From NCBI RefSeq assembly GCF_001625215.2, contig NC_030383.2, positions 3,546,779 to 3,610,778 on the forward strand: DNA of 64,000 nucleotides, written 5' to 3'. The notes beneath the pieces are model-generated. The model worked only from the letters and a program-made list of their open reading frames with translations. It did no database searches and was not told the DNA's origin. This DNA is from Daucus carota subsp. sativus (lineage: Eukaryota; Streptophyta; Magnoliopsida; Apiales; Apiaceae). Every line of letters begins with the position of its first letter. The stretch's first letter is position 1. Positions 35,301 through 47,803 of the stretch are shown in pieces. The translations under genes were made by a program, and so were the position numbers.

Positions 35301-38300
35301 TAGAAGAGGCTCCTGTGGAATTAACCAAAGGACGTTCTAATCTAATGGAATTCTTCCTCTCAAACAAGCTCCGCTCTTTCGTGTGTTTCTGGCCTTTTAT
35401 ATCTTGGCCATGAGAAAACTTAGGGGATAACATTTTAACTTTTGAATCTGTTGAATTCAAACGTCCCGAGTTCACAGATCTAAATGACATAGACTTCCCC
35501 ATAGATCTGCAAAGCCCTCCCTTTGCATCAAGGGGAGCAGCTTCTCTGTTTGATTTTTGCTTTTGAGGAACTATATCATCTACAAGCTTAACTTTTGGTT
35601 TTGCACTTGCGGAACTGAATGATTTAGACTTGAAAAGGTTGCCTGCACAATCAACTGCTTGACTCAACACTCCCCTAAAGTGAAACAAGACATCACAGCA
35701 TACAGAATCAACAAAGTGACAAGAGGGTTTAGCTTACCTCGAGATGTATTTAGTCGTGCATCTTGAGGACCTGCAGCATGTATAGCACTATTACCAGTTT
35801 GAAGAGTAGTGGTATTTTGATGTGCAGGCTTTACTTTCCCCCTATCTAAGTTCTTGAATGAACTATCCCGGAAAAGTGCGTCAACTCTTCTAGGACTCGA
35901 GGTCTTGGGTGACCTAATTGGTGGTTCTAAAACCTGCCTTTTTGCCACTGAGGAAACTTCTGCATCATCTGATTTTCTTTTCCGTGACAGTTTCACATGC
36001 GAACTATCTGTTTCAGCTTGATTCTATCAACATCTGTGTCTAACCCATTCACACCAACATTCATAGTAAGTCAACATGTCAAGGAATTCGATAAATACCT
36101 TCTAGTTCATCACCATCCACTGTATTATATTTAGCTTTCTCCTGAGCTTTTCTTTCATCGAACTTGCAGTCTTCACAAAGCCACTCACCTTCTGGAAGCT
36201 TTTCCAGCATATCACGCATGCAGTAACTAATGACAACATTAAGTTAGATAAAGCATCATTTTAAACAGTATAGAACTTAATAAACTTAATGGGAGTTTAC
36301 CCCTACAAATGCATCGAAACTACTATAATGCTTACGTGTGCTCAGCGCCTTCACTGCATCTGCAACATACAGCAAGTAATTCTTCACGGCCTGCATCTCC
36401 ACATATATCACAAACTTTTACCTGTTACTCAGACAAAACCTAAAATAAGTCCTTCCACATAAAATTAATGAAGTCAACAACATAAGGTTCTTATATGCAC
36501 AGAGAAGGTTAACTGTGAAAAGTGAAAGTCAATTGAGCAACTCTAGGAATCACATTATGAAGTGTCTCCCACATCCTGCAACTTATTCTGAATATTATTG
36601 TTTCACAAAGAATTAAAGAGCCATTATTATTAGCAGCGACAAGCGAGTAACAACACCGTTACCAAAATTAAAGCATGAAGTATATCTAAAGTCTATCAGA
36701 TTTAAGGGAACAGTCTCTTATGGGACTAACAAAGATATCAAGATCAGAGAAGAAATTGTTATTTTAACTGACTGGATTGGAAAACTAAGAGTAACCTCCG
36801 AGTTATGTGACAGAACATTAATTTTCTTTAAACCACTTTATAGCCGAAAAAGTGGGACAAGATTTATGACAACAATTAGTACAAATATCGCAAGTTTACT
36901 AAGCAGCAACTGCAGAATCTTACAGTACTGTCGAAGACTTGAACAGGCATTCAGCATAGAGATAAAACTAAATAAAACACTCAAAAGAGCAATTCTACAA
37001 ACAAATAATAGCATTCGTAATCAGATAAGTTAGTTTGTAACATCTAGCCTATATTTGGACAGAATACTGAGTATACCATAAGTGTTTAAAATTATCAATT
37101 TTCAAATACTATTCAACGGAGAGCTATTTATATCATAGAATGCTGTAACTATACTATTGATAATGAAATACAAAAATAGGTATCTATGGAGCGCAAATAC
37201 CATCAGATGCTAATGAAAATGCATGTATATAGTACAGAATCAACAGAATTTTAATACAATCAAAAGCAGAGCAGCTTCATTGAGCAAAGATATGTCAAAA
37301 TAAGGAGTGCAAGCAACAATACTCACATCCTGCTCCACAATATCAGATGCATCACTTTCATTTGGAGAACCATGATGTGTAACTGTTTCTTTGGCATCAG
37401 TCGACGAAAGCAACTCACCGGCCTTCTCTAATTCTTTCTTCTGTTGTGCAGAATTTAAAGCTTTAGTGGGCAGATCATCGCTGTCATATTCAGCCTCCAC
37501 CTTCGGACATTCTACTGCTGGAGGTTCAGACCTAACTCCAACTTTATCAATTTTGTCCTGGTTGAGATCACTAACGGATTCTATCTTATCATCAATTCCT
37601 TCTAAACCGCTCATTTGTTCGAAGTCGCTTATAAAATTACTGTCACCTGCATTACTTTCATCATTGTCAATAAAATAATCAAGATTGGAATTCAACCGAT
37701 TTTATTTTAATAGTATTCTGTGAAATCTCACGAACTCTTCTATATTTAGTTCGGACTAATACTTTAAAGAACAAAGGAATACACTCGCTGATGCAAGACA
37801 GGCAAAGAATTTAATAAACAAAACATAGATCAAAGATAAGAACTAGAGTGACTTGATGACAGAAAAAAGTCAAAAATACTGCCTCAGAATTTACCAACCT
37901 CTAAAGGGAAAAAAGAGTTCAGATGGCAACCTAAAAACAGGGTAGGATCTCAACAAAAAAACAAATCTAAAGTCCAAAAACAATTTAAAAAAACAACATC
38001 TATTATAAGAGCAGAACCCTAAAGCAATCCTATTGATAATGAAAGTACTTCTAATTTGTATATGGCACATGCTTCTTATACTATTACTGATCTCTATCAT
38101 AATTAAATAAAGGGAAGAACAGCTTTTATTAGCCTAGTACCATAACCACAAATTAATCTTTTAATTTCTTGTCACTCAATCCAAAAGAAAAAGATTCTCC
38201 AATCTTTTGTTTCTGACAAGTTAAATAACTTTTTGTATAGGGAGGGAGGGAGGAGTGAGGTAGTGGATTCATGACCTATTCATAAGAGAGGAATCTTTGA

Positions 38301-40552
38301 CTTCATATGAGTTGGTTAACATGGGCCAAGAGGAACAAATGAAGCACACATTATGACAGGGAATCTACTCTCACATTTAGGAAACATATTTGACACGGTT
38401 AGAAAACCCGAACCAAATATTAAGTGGTACAAGACTCGGCATGTAAATGTAACAGTGTATATAGTCTCAAGTCATAACACAACTTTTAATTTTAAAAAGG
38501 AAGGATACTGTCAATACAATGTATGAACTTGAATGCATACTACAATATACTAGCAGGCAACCCATTCATCAAATCATAATTATTTAAACAAATATATATT
38601 ACTTTTAAAATAATATTAATAATAACTTATCATAATAATTTAATAATTTAAAAGATAAAACACAGTATATTTTTGTAATTGTAAGTGTTGTCGTTATACT
38701 AAACATATATATGTGTATGACAATTTTGATACAGAACTTGGATACGATTTATAAAGGCAATATTTAATAAATAGTTAAATACTTTAAATATAATAACAGA
38801 TAAACTTTTCGTAACGAATTTTAGCTAAAAAAGTTAAACATGAAGATGTTGTACTTATTGCAATCCAAAAATTATAAAAGTTTAAAGTGAGCGTAATCAT
38901 ATCTATTAGTGTTTACGAATTATGATACAATTTAAATAAACATATTCAAAAAACAGGGAAAGAAAATATATTTAGTTGGGATAACAAATATGTTAAAATA
39001 ACAAAGTACCTTTGAGAAAACTTAAAACAAACAATATTTTTTATTTAAGATTCTAATAAAAAATTTAAACTTGATTATAATTATATTTGTAGATTATAAG
39101 ATTATTGCATGTTTAAAAGTGGATATAGTTGAACGGGAATATACTTCTCTACATAAATTAATATTATAGTTGCAAGCAACTACTTATTATACTAATATTC
39201 TAATTATATATGTAAGTTGTTGAAATTTATAGTAAGACTTTAATGAACAATATACAAAAAGGAATACGATGAATCGGTGATGAATATGTATTGTATTTTC
39301 GTATATCTTCAAAGTAGATTTGTATTTAGTAATTACATGTGTTAGTTGTTCACTAATGTGTTAAAATTCTAATAAACATATAACTAGAAGGGTCCAGGTC
39401 CCGAGCATATGTATGCCGGGGACCTAATAATATACAGGTTCCTAGCCGTTGGATGAATATCCAGTGGCCAGGATTAAAACAAAATTTTAATGCATTCGGC
39501 GCTTAAAAAGCATTGTATGGGAAAAACCAATTTTTAATACATACAGCACTTTTTAACCGCTGTACAGGGTTTTTCCATACAGCGCTTAAATGAACTAAAA
39601 TTTTGTTTTAATCCTGGCCGCTGGATATTCATCCGATATTCATCCAACGGCCAGGAACCTGTATGTTATTTAACAAGTGCCCAGCATACATATGCTAGGG
39701 ACTTGGACCCTAACTAGAATGATAAGGTAATTTTAAGAAGTTTATATTTGAGTTATTTTATAATTATTCTCTATTCAAGCAACAGAGATCCCATATTTAA
39801 ATATTCAATCAAATTCTTTTCAAATGAGTAATTAACTTGGAGAGTAATCACATAACTTTAATAATAATATTGCTTATTATAATTAATTTTAAAAAAAAAA
39901 TAGCTGATAAAATTTAGATTAATAAATGACTTGATTTTAAATATAGTAATATAAACTATTAAAAATGATTAGTTAGCTTTTTCTTTTATTTGTAAATCAT
40001 TTTTTGGAGTGCCCAACTCAAGTTTAGGAGACTCAGGCAAGGTGAGGAATTTAACCAGTATATACAAATGATCAATCCCATGACAGCTTTCACTTCATTC
40101 AAATTTGAGAACTAACTTGTTGCCACTGAAATTGAAACAACCACATACAAATCGCTGTCTAATAAAATTAAAATGATTATAGGTTCAGGCCATTGAACAG
40201 AACAAATGCAGATACACTCACTTGCAAAAGAATAGCAATCATCTACCGATACATCATACAGATTCAGGCAACCTATACTACTTCAATACAACTTCACCGA
40301 ATCTAGGGTAAAAGAATACTCTTCATAATCAACAGATATTCTAAAGGATTTTTAAAATCTTTGTTCTTTAACCACGGACATCCCATCCGCGCGCGCGCGC
40401 GAATACCACAAAATCCAGTTTATATTTCAATTCACAAAAAAAAGACTTATAATTCATAAAACAACATAGCAATGTCTACTAATTACCCATGAATCTCACC
40501 TTAATTGGTCCAAAAGCCAGATAATTTCCGACAGACCCTTGCCTCCGAGAAA
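29339..40552 (-). CDS. AIPP2: PHD-finger chromatin protein, AIPP2/PAIPP2-like
   Basis: Minus-strand exons: (40552-40500 or to 40487), 37646-37327, 36421-36336, 36226-36099, 36007-35738, 35669-35124, 34968-34215, 34112-33882, 33773-33649, 32151-31736 and 30262-29339. From 37646 on, all phases agree and encode about 1,266 residues. The PHD finger (VKVCDICGDAGREELLAV, CSEGAEHTYCM, GEWLCEDC) has the full Cys4-His-Cys3 set. After a long Ser/Lys-rich region with a CCHC-like knuckle (TPCQKCKDVGHSADFC) comes the conserved folded block IPEHDYIWQGCFEVHRSGK, VPRWSAWPIQFEE, YFFARDCESYEKGY to WNMMFFFWGVFRGKR, the SPOC-like domain of AIPP2 proteins. The C-terminus has two EAR-type motifs (NLNLAL, LSLSLAF). 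In Arabidopsis, AIPP2 works with the BAH protein AIPP3 and CPL2 in silencing; the same role here is inferred. The first exon (SRRQGSVGNYLAFGPIK) is recognisable, but the N-terminal ~200 residues of longer relatives and the start codon were not found. Confidence 0.85.
31044..31363. repeat. tandem duplication in an intron, period 162 bp
   Basis: Copies begin at 31044 and 31206 with ATAGATATGCTTCCCAAAT and share TAACTATACGAGTCATGTG and AAGTAGCAACCTTGTCTGTT. They lie in the last intron of the AIPP2-like gene and differ by scattered substitutions. Confidence 0.9.
39390..39710. mobile_element. Mutator-type MITE with 9-bp target duplication (copy 2)
   Basis: 321 bp, starting GGGTCCAGGTCCCGAGCATA and ending with the near-complement (TATGCTAGGGACTTGGACCC). 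TAACTAGAA flanks it at 39381-39389 and 39711-39719. Inner arms are inverted around the sequence GGAAAAACC...GGTTTTTCC. It lies in the long first intron of the AIPP2-like gene. Confidence 0.92.
40389..40402. repeat. GC dinucleotide microsatellite
   Basis: A short (GC)n run in AT-rich intronic DNA of the AIPP2-like gene. Confidence 0.9.
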
Positions 40553-41850
40553 CTGTCACTCGAAACTGCACTCATTCATCAACAACAAAAAACATCATCA
40601 ATTGCCACTGTAAACCTCCTAAACCAAATGCTTTATCGAAAAACCTAACACACAGTCCACAAAATGTTCACAAATTGACAGTAAACAGAAACTCTCATAC
40701 AAGTATAACAATTCATATACAACTGAAACAAAGCCTAAAAATCATCAATCCAAACAAAAAAACCAAAACAATCAAATTTCATTTCGACAAAACACAAAAT
40801 CAGTACCGAAACAAAGATCAAACAGTAATTAACAGCACAAAACACTCAAAATCAGAAAAAACCCTAAATTAAAATCAATAAAATTAGGTTAAAAATCACA
40901 TGCCTCGTCAATATTGAGAGCTCGATTGATGAATCGTTGCAAGCAAGATATAATTCCGAAACAAATATACACACACGCAGTTGTATGTATGTATATATTG
41001 AGGATGAATAAATGGAAAATTATTAAATAATAATAATAAATATGTGTAGGGATGAGAAATTGGACTTTTAAGGGGAGAGGAGTAGTATTAAGGACTTGTT
41101 TCTGCTTCTCTTGACCCGTTTGTGTAAAGAAATAGAAACACTTTTATAAGTTGAGAATGCTAGCTTCTCTCACACAGATTCTGCTTCTTTTCCAAACACT
41201 TTATTAACTTATTTACTTCTCACTTCTGCTCAACTTTTCTAGTTTAAGCAAGAAGTCACTTCTTTTAAGCTCCCAAACGGTCCCTAAATCTCTGTTTGCT
41301 ATGTGTGATTTTCCAGCATTCTTCACACAATTTTACATTTATGTCTTTCTATGTGCATTTCTCTTGTATATGTAGAGATCTTTTTAGGTTTTCAAACCAA
41401 ATTTGGCAAAATATTCATTTAATCAAAAAAATGTTTCTATAAATCATGTTATCAAATTTATATAATAATAATATAGAAAAACTATTTAAATTTGTCATTT
41501 CTTGAAGTAAAGCTTGTTATTTGTTTTTCAATTTTAGTAATATTTTATATTATTATATATATTTATCATGGAAAATGTGAGATCGTGATGTTTTAATATA
41601 TCAAAAAGTAAAGTAATTAAATTAAATTTTGATCGAGTAGCTTAATTTTAGCAAGTTTGGAATATTTTAAATCATATATATTCGACAATATCTTCAGATA
41701 ATATCAAATTTATTAATGTGACGACTCGTATACTGGAGATTTGTCTATAAAGTATATAAAACTTACCTGTAACGTATCGAAATTCTGATTTAGATATATA
41801 GTTCATCATTATCTGAATTACGACTCACGTCATGTTAAAAATATTTTTTA
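40553..41850. other. 5' leader and upstream region of the AIPP2-like gene
   Basis: A non-coding first exon may end near 40905-40910 at a GAG|GC donor-like site (a GC-AG intron). No ATG in frame with the SRRQG exon is present. Above 41000 the DNA is AT-rich, with no gene seen. Confidence 0.35.
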
Positions 41851-41930
41851 ACGGTCAATATTAGTCATCATTATCTGAATTACAACTCACGTCATGTTAA
41901 AAATATTTTTTAACGGTCAATATCAGTGAA
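41806..41930. repeat. tandem duplication, period about 63-67 bp
   Basis: ATCATTATCTGAATTAC(G/A)AC then TCACGTCATGTTAAAAATAT and TTTTTTAACGGTCAATAT occur twice in succession. Confidence 0.9.
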
Positions 41931-43826
41931 AGATGAATACTGGTAGATTTTTGTATTGAGCAAAATAGCTTATCCAAAATTCAAAAATTATTCTCATATC
42001 TTGTGCATCAATGGTATTTGAATGATAAATATGTATTATTTATGAAATTTAGTGACATTGACAAAAGTTTAGAAACATATATTCACTATTAATATGATTA
42101 AAATATAAGAAATTTGATAAATATACCAACGTTTGAATATTTATTTGTAAATATACCATCTTATCTGGAATCTTGCAAATTTATTATCTTTTAAAACATA
42201 CAAGCAATTAAATTGCAAAAAATACCATCTTGGCATCCCATTTCCTTTTTCTCCCTCCTCTCACTCCCATCTCTCCTTCTATCTTGGCTCTTTCTCACTA
42301 TCCTCAACCGTCGTTTCCTCAAATTAGTCAACATTAAAGCTCCTGCTAATCCCGTCAAAAATGTTAAAAGCTACTACATTATAGTAGACCCCTCGCGCAG
42401 CCTCTGGTTCTGCGTCTTCGAACCAGTCCTCCAAGACACACAACTCTCTGTTATCGTGTTTTTTCATGAAAGCGGCTTCACTATGCTATTTTTGACAGCA
42501 TAACTTAGGATGCTGTTTGTCAAAGATTTGAGAGAAAAGTGGGCGCGATTGTGGTGTTAGTGAATTATCAAGCAGTTTTTAATTGATTATTTTCTTATTT
42601 TTAGTTGATATCAGAGTTGTTTTTGTAATATTGTTATTGGTCCCACACAGGCCCTCGTTTTTGACAGTTACAACCACTTGCAATTTATTATGCAAATAAA
42701 TAAAATTTTCAACAGATTTTCTTAAAGTTGCATTTGTAGTTGGTAGCAGTTGCAGATGTGATTGCAAATACAACCTCTGTATTTTTGTAATTTATTTCTG
42801 AGAAACAGTATTTTAATGACAGTATTTTTGCAAAAATTACTTTAGTCTTAAGTAATTATGAAAAAAATCCTAAAACATAAAACGTAAGATTTTGTAGTCA
42901 TACATGAGTTTCTATTGGTGAAATATCTCATGAAAGAGTTTCACTTATAAAATTATTTATGAATATAGATTTGCTTCTATTAGGTGGCGTCAACCATGGT
43001 ACCACGTTGAGAACAGCCAATAAATTTGATTGCAACGAAGTGTTTTGGGGTGTATCAAAAAATAAATCAGTATGTTTTCCACATAGAACGAATAATATCA
43101 TATTATTGTGAATTTATTACTTGCTTACGACTCACAAAAGGCATTAGAGTCAACAGCAGTGTTAAAAGGATATATTCATTATTCATTAAAATATTCCGAC
43201 TTATTGTTTGCAATCAAATTATGATTTATAATATATATATATATATATATATATTACACAGCTCTGTACCTCAGGCAAAATATTGGTATATATACACATC
43301 TGGTTACAACAAGCCACGACACAAATAACAGTAACATTACGAGTAAAGCTCAATTATCGCCCAATCCTCTTGAAGACATTATTCACGCATATATATAGCT
43401 TTAGTACTTTAATCAGTCTCAATTAAGTTTGACAACCACCATGAATACACCATTCAAAGGAAAACTAGTTGGCTTTCCTCCCTCCCAAGTCCCAACTCCT
43501 AACTCTCACTCTTGAAGTCTCATCTTCCAAGATTTTCTCATGTAAAAACCATTAAAAGCAATATGTATATAAAATAATTCTCAAATTAGAAAAAGCCATA
43601 ACATATAAAATATTGTCACTTAAGTTCAAAAATGAGCATGAGTTATACAAGCTAAAAACTTTAAGTAGTGTATTTTTATTTCATCATTCACATATTCTCC
43701 CTCCATTCCAGTGTGTTATTTTACGTTGACTGTATATACATTTTGAACTTCCTGTAAATTATAATTAGGTCATGTTCTCTGACAATTGTTTGCTAGGGAA
43801 CGTTTACACAACACACACTTTCCGAT
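41931..43826. other. intergenic DNA with short ORFs only
   Basis: ORFs at 42213-42503 and 43026-43328 show no domain or splice structure I can support. An (AT)n microsatellite lies at about 43228-43254. Confidence 0.45.
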
Positions 43827-44485
43827 GGCTGGGAAAAAAAATTTAACCTATCCGTACTTATTTTCCGCGGAAGGCTCTGGGTCCGCTGGTAATTTACGCG
43901 GATCGACCGCGATTATTTTACGCGGATGCAACCCCTTGCTCTTACCACCATCCAAAACCCTAGCTTTACTCACATCACCTAATCCCGTATTAAATTCACA
44001 AGGACTAGAACTTCTACCTCTTGGAACATACGACTTAGACCATCGAAGACGAGCATTAAAACCAGCAGGCCCATTTTCAATTCTTGGCACATTTCGCATC
44101 AAAGGCTTCACAGATGCATCAGCAACCCTGTTTCTTGAATTGGGCTAAGGGTTTTCTTTTCCACCAGATCTCTTAATTGACTCTTTTCCATCACTACCCA
44201 ACACTGATTTAGAAATTGGGGTTATTAATATGATGTGTCTTGCTGCGGTGGTGGGTTTGGCAGCAGTTATTTCGATGCCGGAAGTAGGGTCTTTACTCCA
44301 GCGAAGTGATGAAGCAGACATCATGATTGTATGTTTGTGCGTTTCAGAGTTTTAAAACTCTCCTGCGTTATTCGCGCAAAATATACGCGGACAGTCTGCA
44401 CATTCCACGTAAAAAAGCTGCGGATTACCTGCCTTCCGCGGAAAATATACGCAGAGTGTAAATTTTTTTTTTTTTTGTCCCAGCC
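43827..44485 (-). mobile_element. Pack-MULE-like element carrying a gene fragment
   Basis: The left arm begins GGCTGGGAAAAAAAATTTA and the right arm is its inverted counterpart (TAAATTTTTTTTTTTTTTGTCCCAGCC read forward as the end). Both arms contain TATTTTCCGCGGAAGGC and GC-rich TACGCGGA blocks. Each arm is about 100 bp or more. Between them is protein-like sequence on the minus strand (see the pseudogene). No clear target duplication was found, so the exact outer boundary may lie a few bases out. Mutator-like elements that pick up host gene pieces have this layout. Confidence 0.65.
43848..44335 (-). pseudogene. captured gene fragment with an in-frame stop
   Basis: On the minus strand, translation from 44335 reads MMSASSLRWSKDPTSG and continues to RSGGKENP. 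A TAG codon (around 44146-44148) follows, and the same frame resumes with PNSRNRVADASVKPLMRNVP, LRWSKSYVPRGRSSSPCEF and so on, until it enters the GC-rich arm of the element. The Ser/Arg/Pro-rich RGRSSSP text looks like a disordered piece of a cytoskeleton-type plant protein, but I cannot name the parent gene. One stop and the truncation by the transposon arms argue for a non-functional copy. Confidence 0.5.
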
Positions 44486-44515
44486 GTTGGATCGTTGATC
44501 CAACAGTTTGTTAAA

Positions 44516-45049
44516 GGGTTAATAATCAGGTGAGTCACCAGAGTGGGCTCGATATATCAAGTTGGTCACTCAACTCAAAACTGTCTCAAATTGGTCACTT
44601 AAGTCGGTTACACCTATCTTTAAATATGAGTTGAAAAAGTAAAAATATTATTTACAGAGTTTAACGCATTATTCTTGAATGTTACCACAACTAAGTACAA
44701 TGTTATGACTTCTAGTATTTATAATAATATATTTTGATTTTTTCAAATTTATTTATTATTTATTTTTGATTAAAACAAAGGAATTAACTATATAATAGAA
44801 AATAAATAACAACTAAATTTGATAAAATCTAAATATATTATCATAAATACTAAAAATCATAACCTTGTACTTAGTTGTGATAACATTTAAGAATAATGTG
44901 TAAATTTATGTAAATAATACTTTTACTCCTTGAATTTATATTTAAAAATACATGTATCTGACTTAAGTGACCAATTTGAGACGGTTTTGAATTCAGTGAC
45001 CAATTTGATATATCAAGTCAACTTTGGTGACTCACTTGATTATTAACCC
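44516..45049. mobile_element. Mutator-like TIR element with 10-bp target duplication
   Basis: About 534 bp with terminal inverted repeats of roughly 150 bp (GGGTTAATAATCAGGTGAGT at left, GACTCACTTGATTATTAACCC-type end at right). The 10-mer GTTTGTTAAA flanks it at 44506-44515 and 45050-45059. The centre is AT-rich with no coding capacity. It lies only 30 bp from the Pack-MULE-like element. Confidence 0.88.
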
Positions 45050-45059
45050 GTTTGTTAAA

Positions 45060-47803
45060 TAACTACTTCCGGACACACAGTTGTCAAGGAACAGCTCCCA
45101 ATTTAGTTTTATAACATTTTTTTTAATTTATTTGTTTTGAATAAAAATTTAAAGCCAAACTTTTATTGATAAAGTTTTTCTTAAAAAAATATTATAAAAC
45201 TATATTTTATAGGAGATTACGTGTCAAAAAATAACGTAAATAATATCATGGCAGGATGGATGAAGGATGTTTTAAACTTAAATTTTTCTACATTAACCCG
45301 TTGAATAAATTAAGATATGACATAAATAACCCAACATGTTGAACTGTGCAGGGACATGTTAACAGGCCAACGTGTTGTGTCACAGCGAAACAAGAAATCA
45401 CAAAACCGTCATAAATCTGATTTCTTTACATAAAATGTGTTCATTCTTAACAGTGTTGTAATGGATTGTCATATCAAACCGTTCATCTATCATATAATTT
45501 TATATCTTATTTTCGGACAGCAGAAGCATACCATCCTGGTCCATCTTACTTTTTATTATAACACGTATTTTAAATTGTATATAAAATATAATTTCATAAA
45601 TTATTTATAAAATTTTCATTTTTGGTATAGATATTTAAACAATAATTTTTATTTGAAAAGAAAATTAAAGACAACTTTTAATAAAATATTAAAATAGGTG
45701 CCGCAAGACAAACAACCGAGATATAGAGTGAGTATACGGTTCTCCGTCCTTTTTTAATTGTCACCTTTGATTTTGTGCTTGACTACTGAAATTTATTAAT
45801 ATTTTGTCAATTGAAAAAAAAAAAAATATGTCACTGAAAATAATTTTTAATCTTAATAAAAGAGACCGAGAGAATAACATTCAGATCTCTTTCTTCCATG
45901 CTAAGAATCGAACCTAGCTGCTCACCTTACAACTGTGGGAGTAGTGCATTCGCATAATCGCATCCAGTCGGCTCCCTCAGCTATGCACTATGCAGCTGGT
46001 AAAACATGGCACACATATATGCACACATATCTATCTGCTTCTCATCTTTAATTCTTTACCTCTGCACAGTGCAGACTATACAATTCACCTGACCTGACCG
46101 TGTTAATGCTTGTCCGTTAGTGCTGCAAATTCGATGCAAATTGCGAACACTGCATATGAATGTGATAAAGTTTATAATCTTAATCTATCTCTTTTATTAG
46201 TATTCATGTTTACCTCGAACAAATGAACAGCCCTAGTGTGCATGTATCTTAACGGACCTAAACTCATTTCTTAATTATCCAAAGGCTTCGAGTACAGGCG
46301 ACTCGTTCGAAACTTAAGGAAAATATATATATATAATATACGTAATGAGATAGAGCTTCTCTTGTTCAACCCTACTTGGGTCAGCCCACTTGAGCGTGGA
46401 TAGCCGGCTGGCGGCCCATCTTGGCTCTACACCTTGGCCGGTTTCCATCTCGGGCACATGACTAGTGAGCATGGATTCAACACTACAGACTCTCTTGCAC
46501 TCAGCCCTGATCAGCTGGCTCGAGTGGCCGAGCTGCATAGGAGGACTGTGGAGGAAGAGAGGGAGGTCACTGAGAAGATGGGGTATTGAGGCTGAGAACC
46601 TTGGAAGGGATTGTGGAGATTGTAAAAATAATTGGTTAAAATCTATCATTAATATTATATGAGAAATAATATCATTATAAAAATCAATATTCCAACTTAA
46701 ATTTGCTTAAAAAGTTATTTCACTCTAAATATTTAAAAAAATCTTCATATTTGTACAATCTGATCGCTGAAAAATATATATATTAAATATGATTTACCGC
46801 ACTGATAGAAAATATTCTGAAGTGGCCTGAAAGCTCCAAGTGGATGTATTGTTGGAGGTGGGGTATGTTTGTTGATAATTAATTAGCAGAAAATTAGTAG
46901 TTGTTGAAAATTTACTGTTCGATAAAAGTACTCAACTTTAGATATAATATTGAAATCTTCTTTTAAGTCATATATATTGAGTAAATAAACGGAACTTTAA
47001 AGTGCAATAATCAAAAATCATTTTCTAGTTTCTCTTCTTTTTTTGAAAGCTCTAGTTTCTTTTTGTTAAAATCTGTGAAACATTTTGCGTCTGGTGGGAA
47101 GACAAAAGTCGATCGTCATGAATGGGCTAGTTTGCAATTTTGCATGTGGGCCTATATATATGCGAGCTTGTCTTTGGGCTCTTTGCGTCTCGGGGCACTG
47201 TATGAGTTTTGTGCTTTTCTGATTGCACGTGCAATACCAATCTCACGTGGTCACGCTGACGATTCTTTAATATTTTTTTTTCAACGGGGTTGGGATTTTA
47301 AAAAATTGATTTTAACCTACGAATTTTAATGAATTTTATCTGATTTTAATTTTATGCGAATTTTTGATAAAATATCACGGAGTTGATGTAGATTCTTTAA
47401 GTTTAAGTACTAATACTTCAAAATCTCATTGATTTCATGAAATTTCAAAAAACTTAAAATATACTAAATAAACTTACAAAATTCATCATTTTATGAAGTA
47501 CAAAAAAATCTATAATATCATCATATTATAATGTATTTCAAGCAATCCCAGCTCAATATAATCATATTTTAATGGATTTTAAACAATACGAATTCAATAC
47601 CATTAAATTTTAAAGCATAATTTGAAATCTTGATTGAATACCACCAGATATTATAACATAATCTAAAATCACAATCGAATATCTCAAGATTCTGTCACAT
47701 TTTTTAAAATTCCAATCTAATATCTCAAAATTCTGTTGAATCTTTTAAAATTCGAATTGAATATACTCGAATTTCATAAATGAGATTTTTTTTTTAAATC
47801 ATA
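45060..47803. other. intergenic DNA with short ORFs only
   Basis: Includes overlapping ORFs at 46314-46662 on both strands and 47063-47329 on the plus strand. None has a recognisable domain. The region around 46360-46620 is GC-richer than its neighbours and may be an old retroelement piece. Confidence 0.4.

Noticed and set aside
35087..35413. 108-codon plus-strand ORF
   Set aside because: It lies antisense to a Ser-rich coding exon of the AIPP2-like gene and has no domain.
37240..37695. ORF beginning at 37695 as the start of the AIPP2-like protein
   Set aside because: The first codon is TTG, not ATG, and an in-frame stop lies just upstream with no acceptor between. The exon more likely opens at the TGCAG acceptor at 37646-37647 or uses an internal ATG.
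43786..44148. 120-codon plus-strand ORF as a gene
   Set aside because: It runs through the transposon arm and antisense to the captured fragment, and its Leu/Pro-rich translation is a complement of the Ser/Arg-rich minus frame.
45890..45985. Possible tRNA-like sequence
   Set aside because: A TCGAACC-like T-loop string is present in a chance context, but no cloverleaf with a proper acceptor stem and anticodon arm can be drawn.
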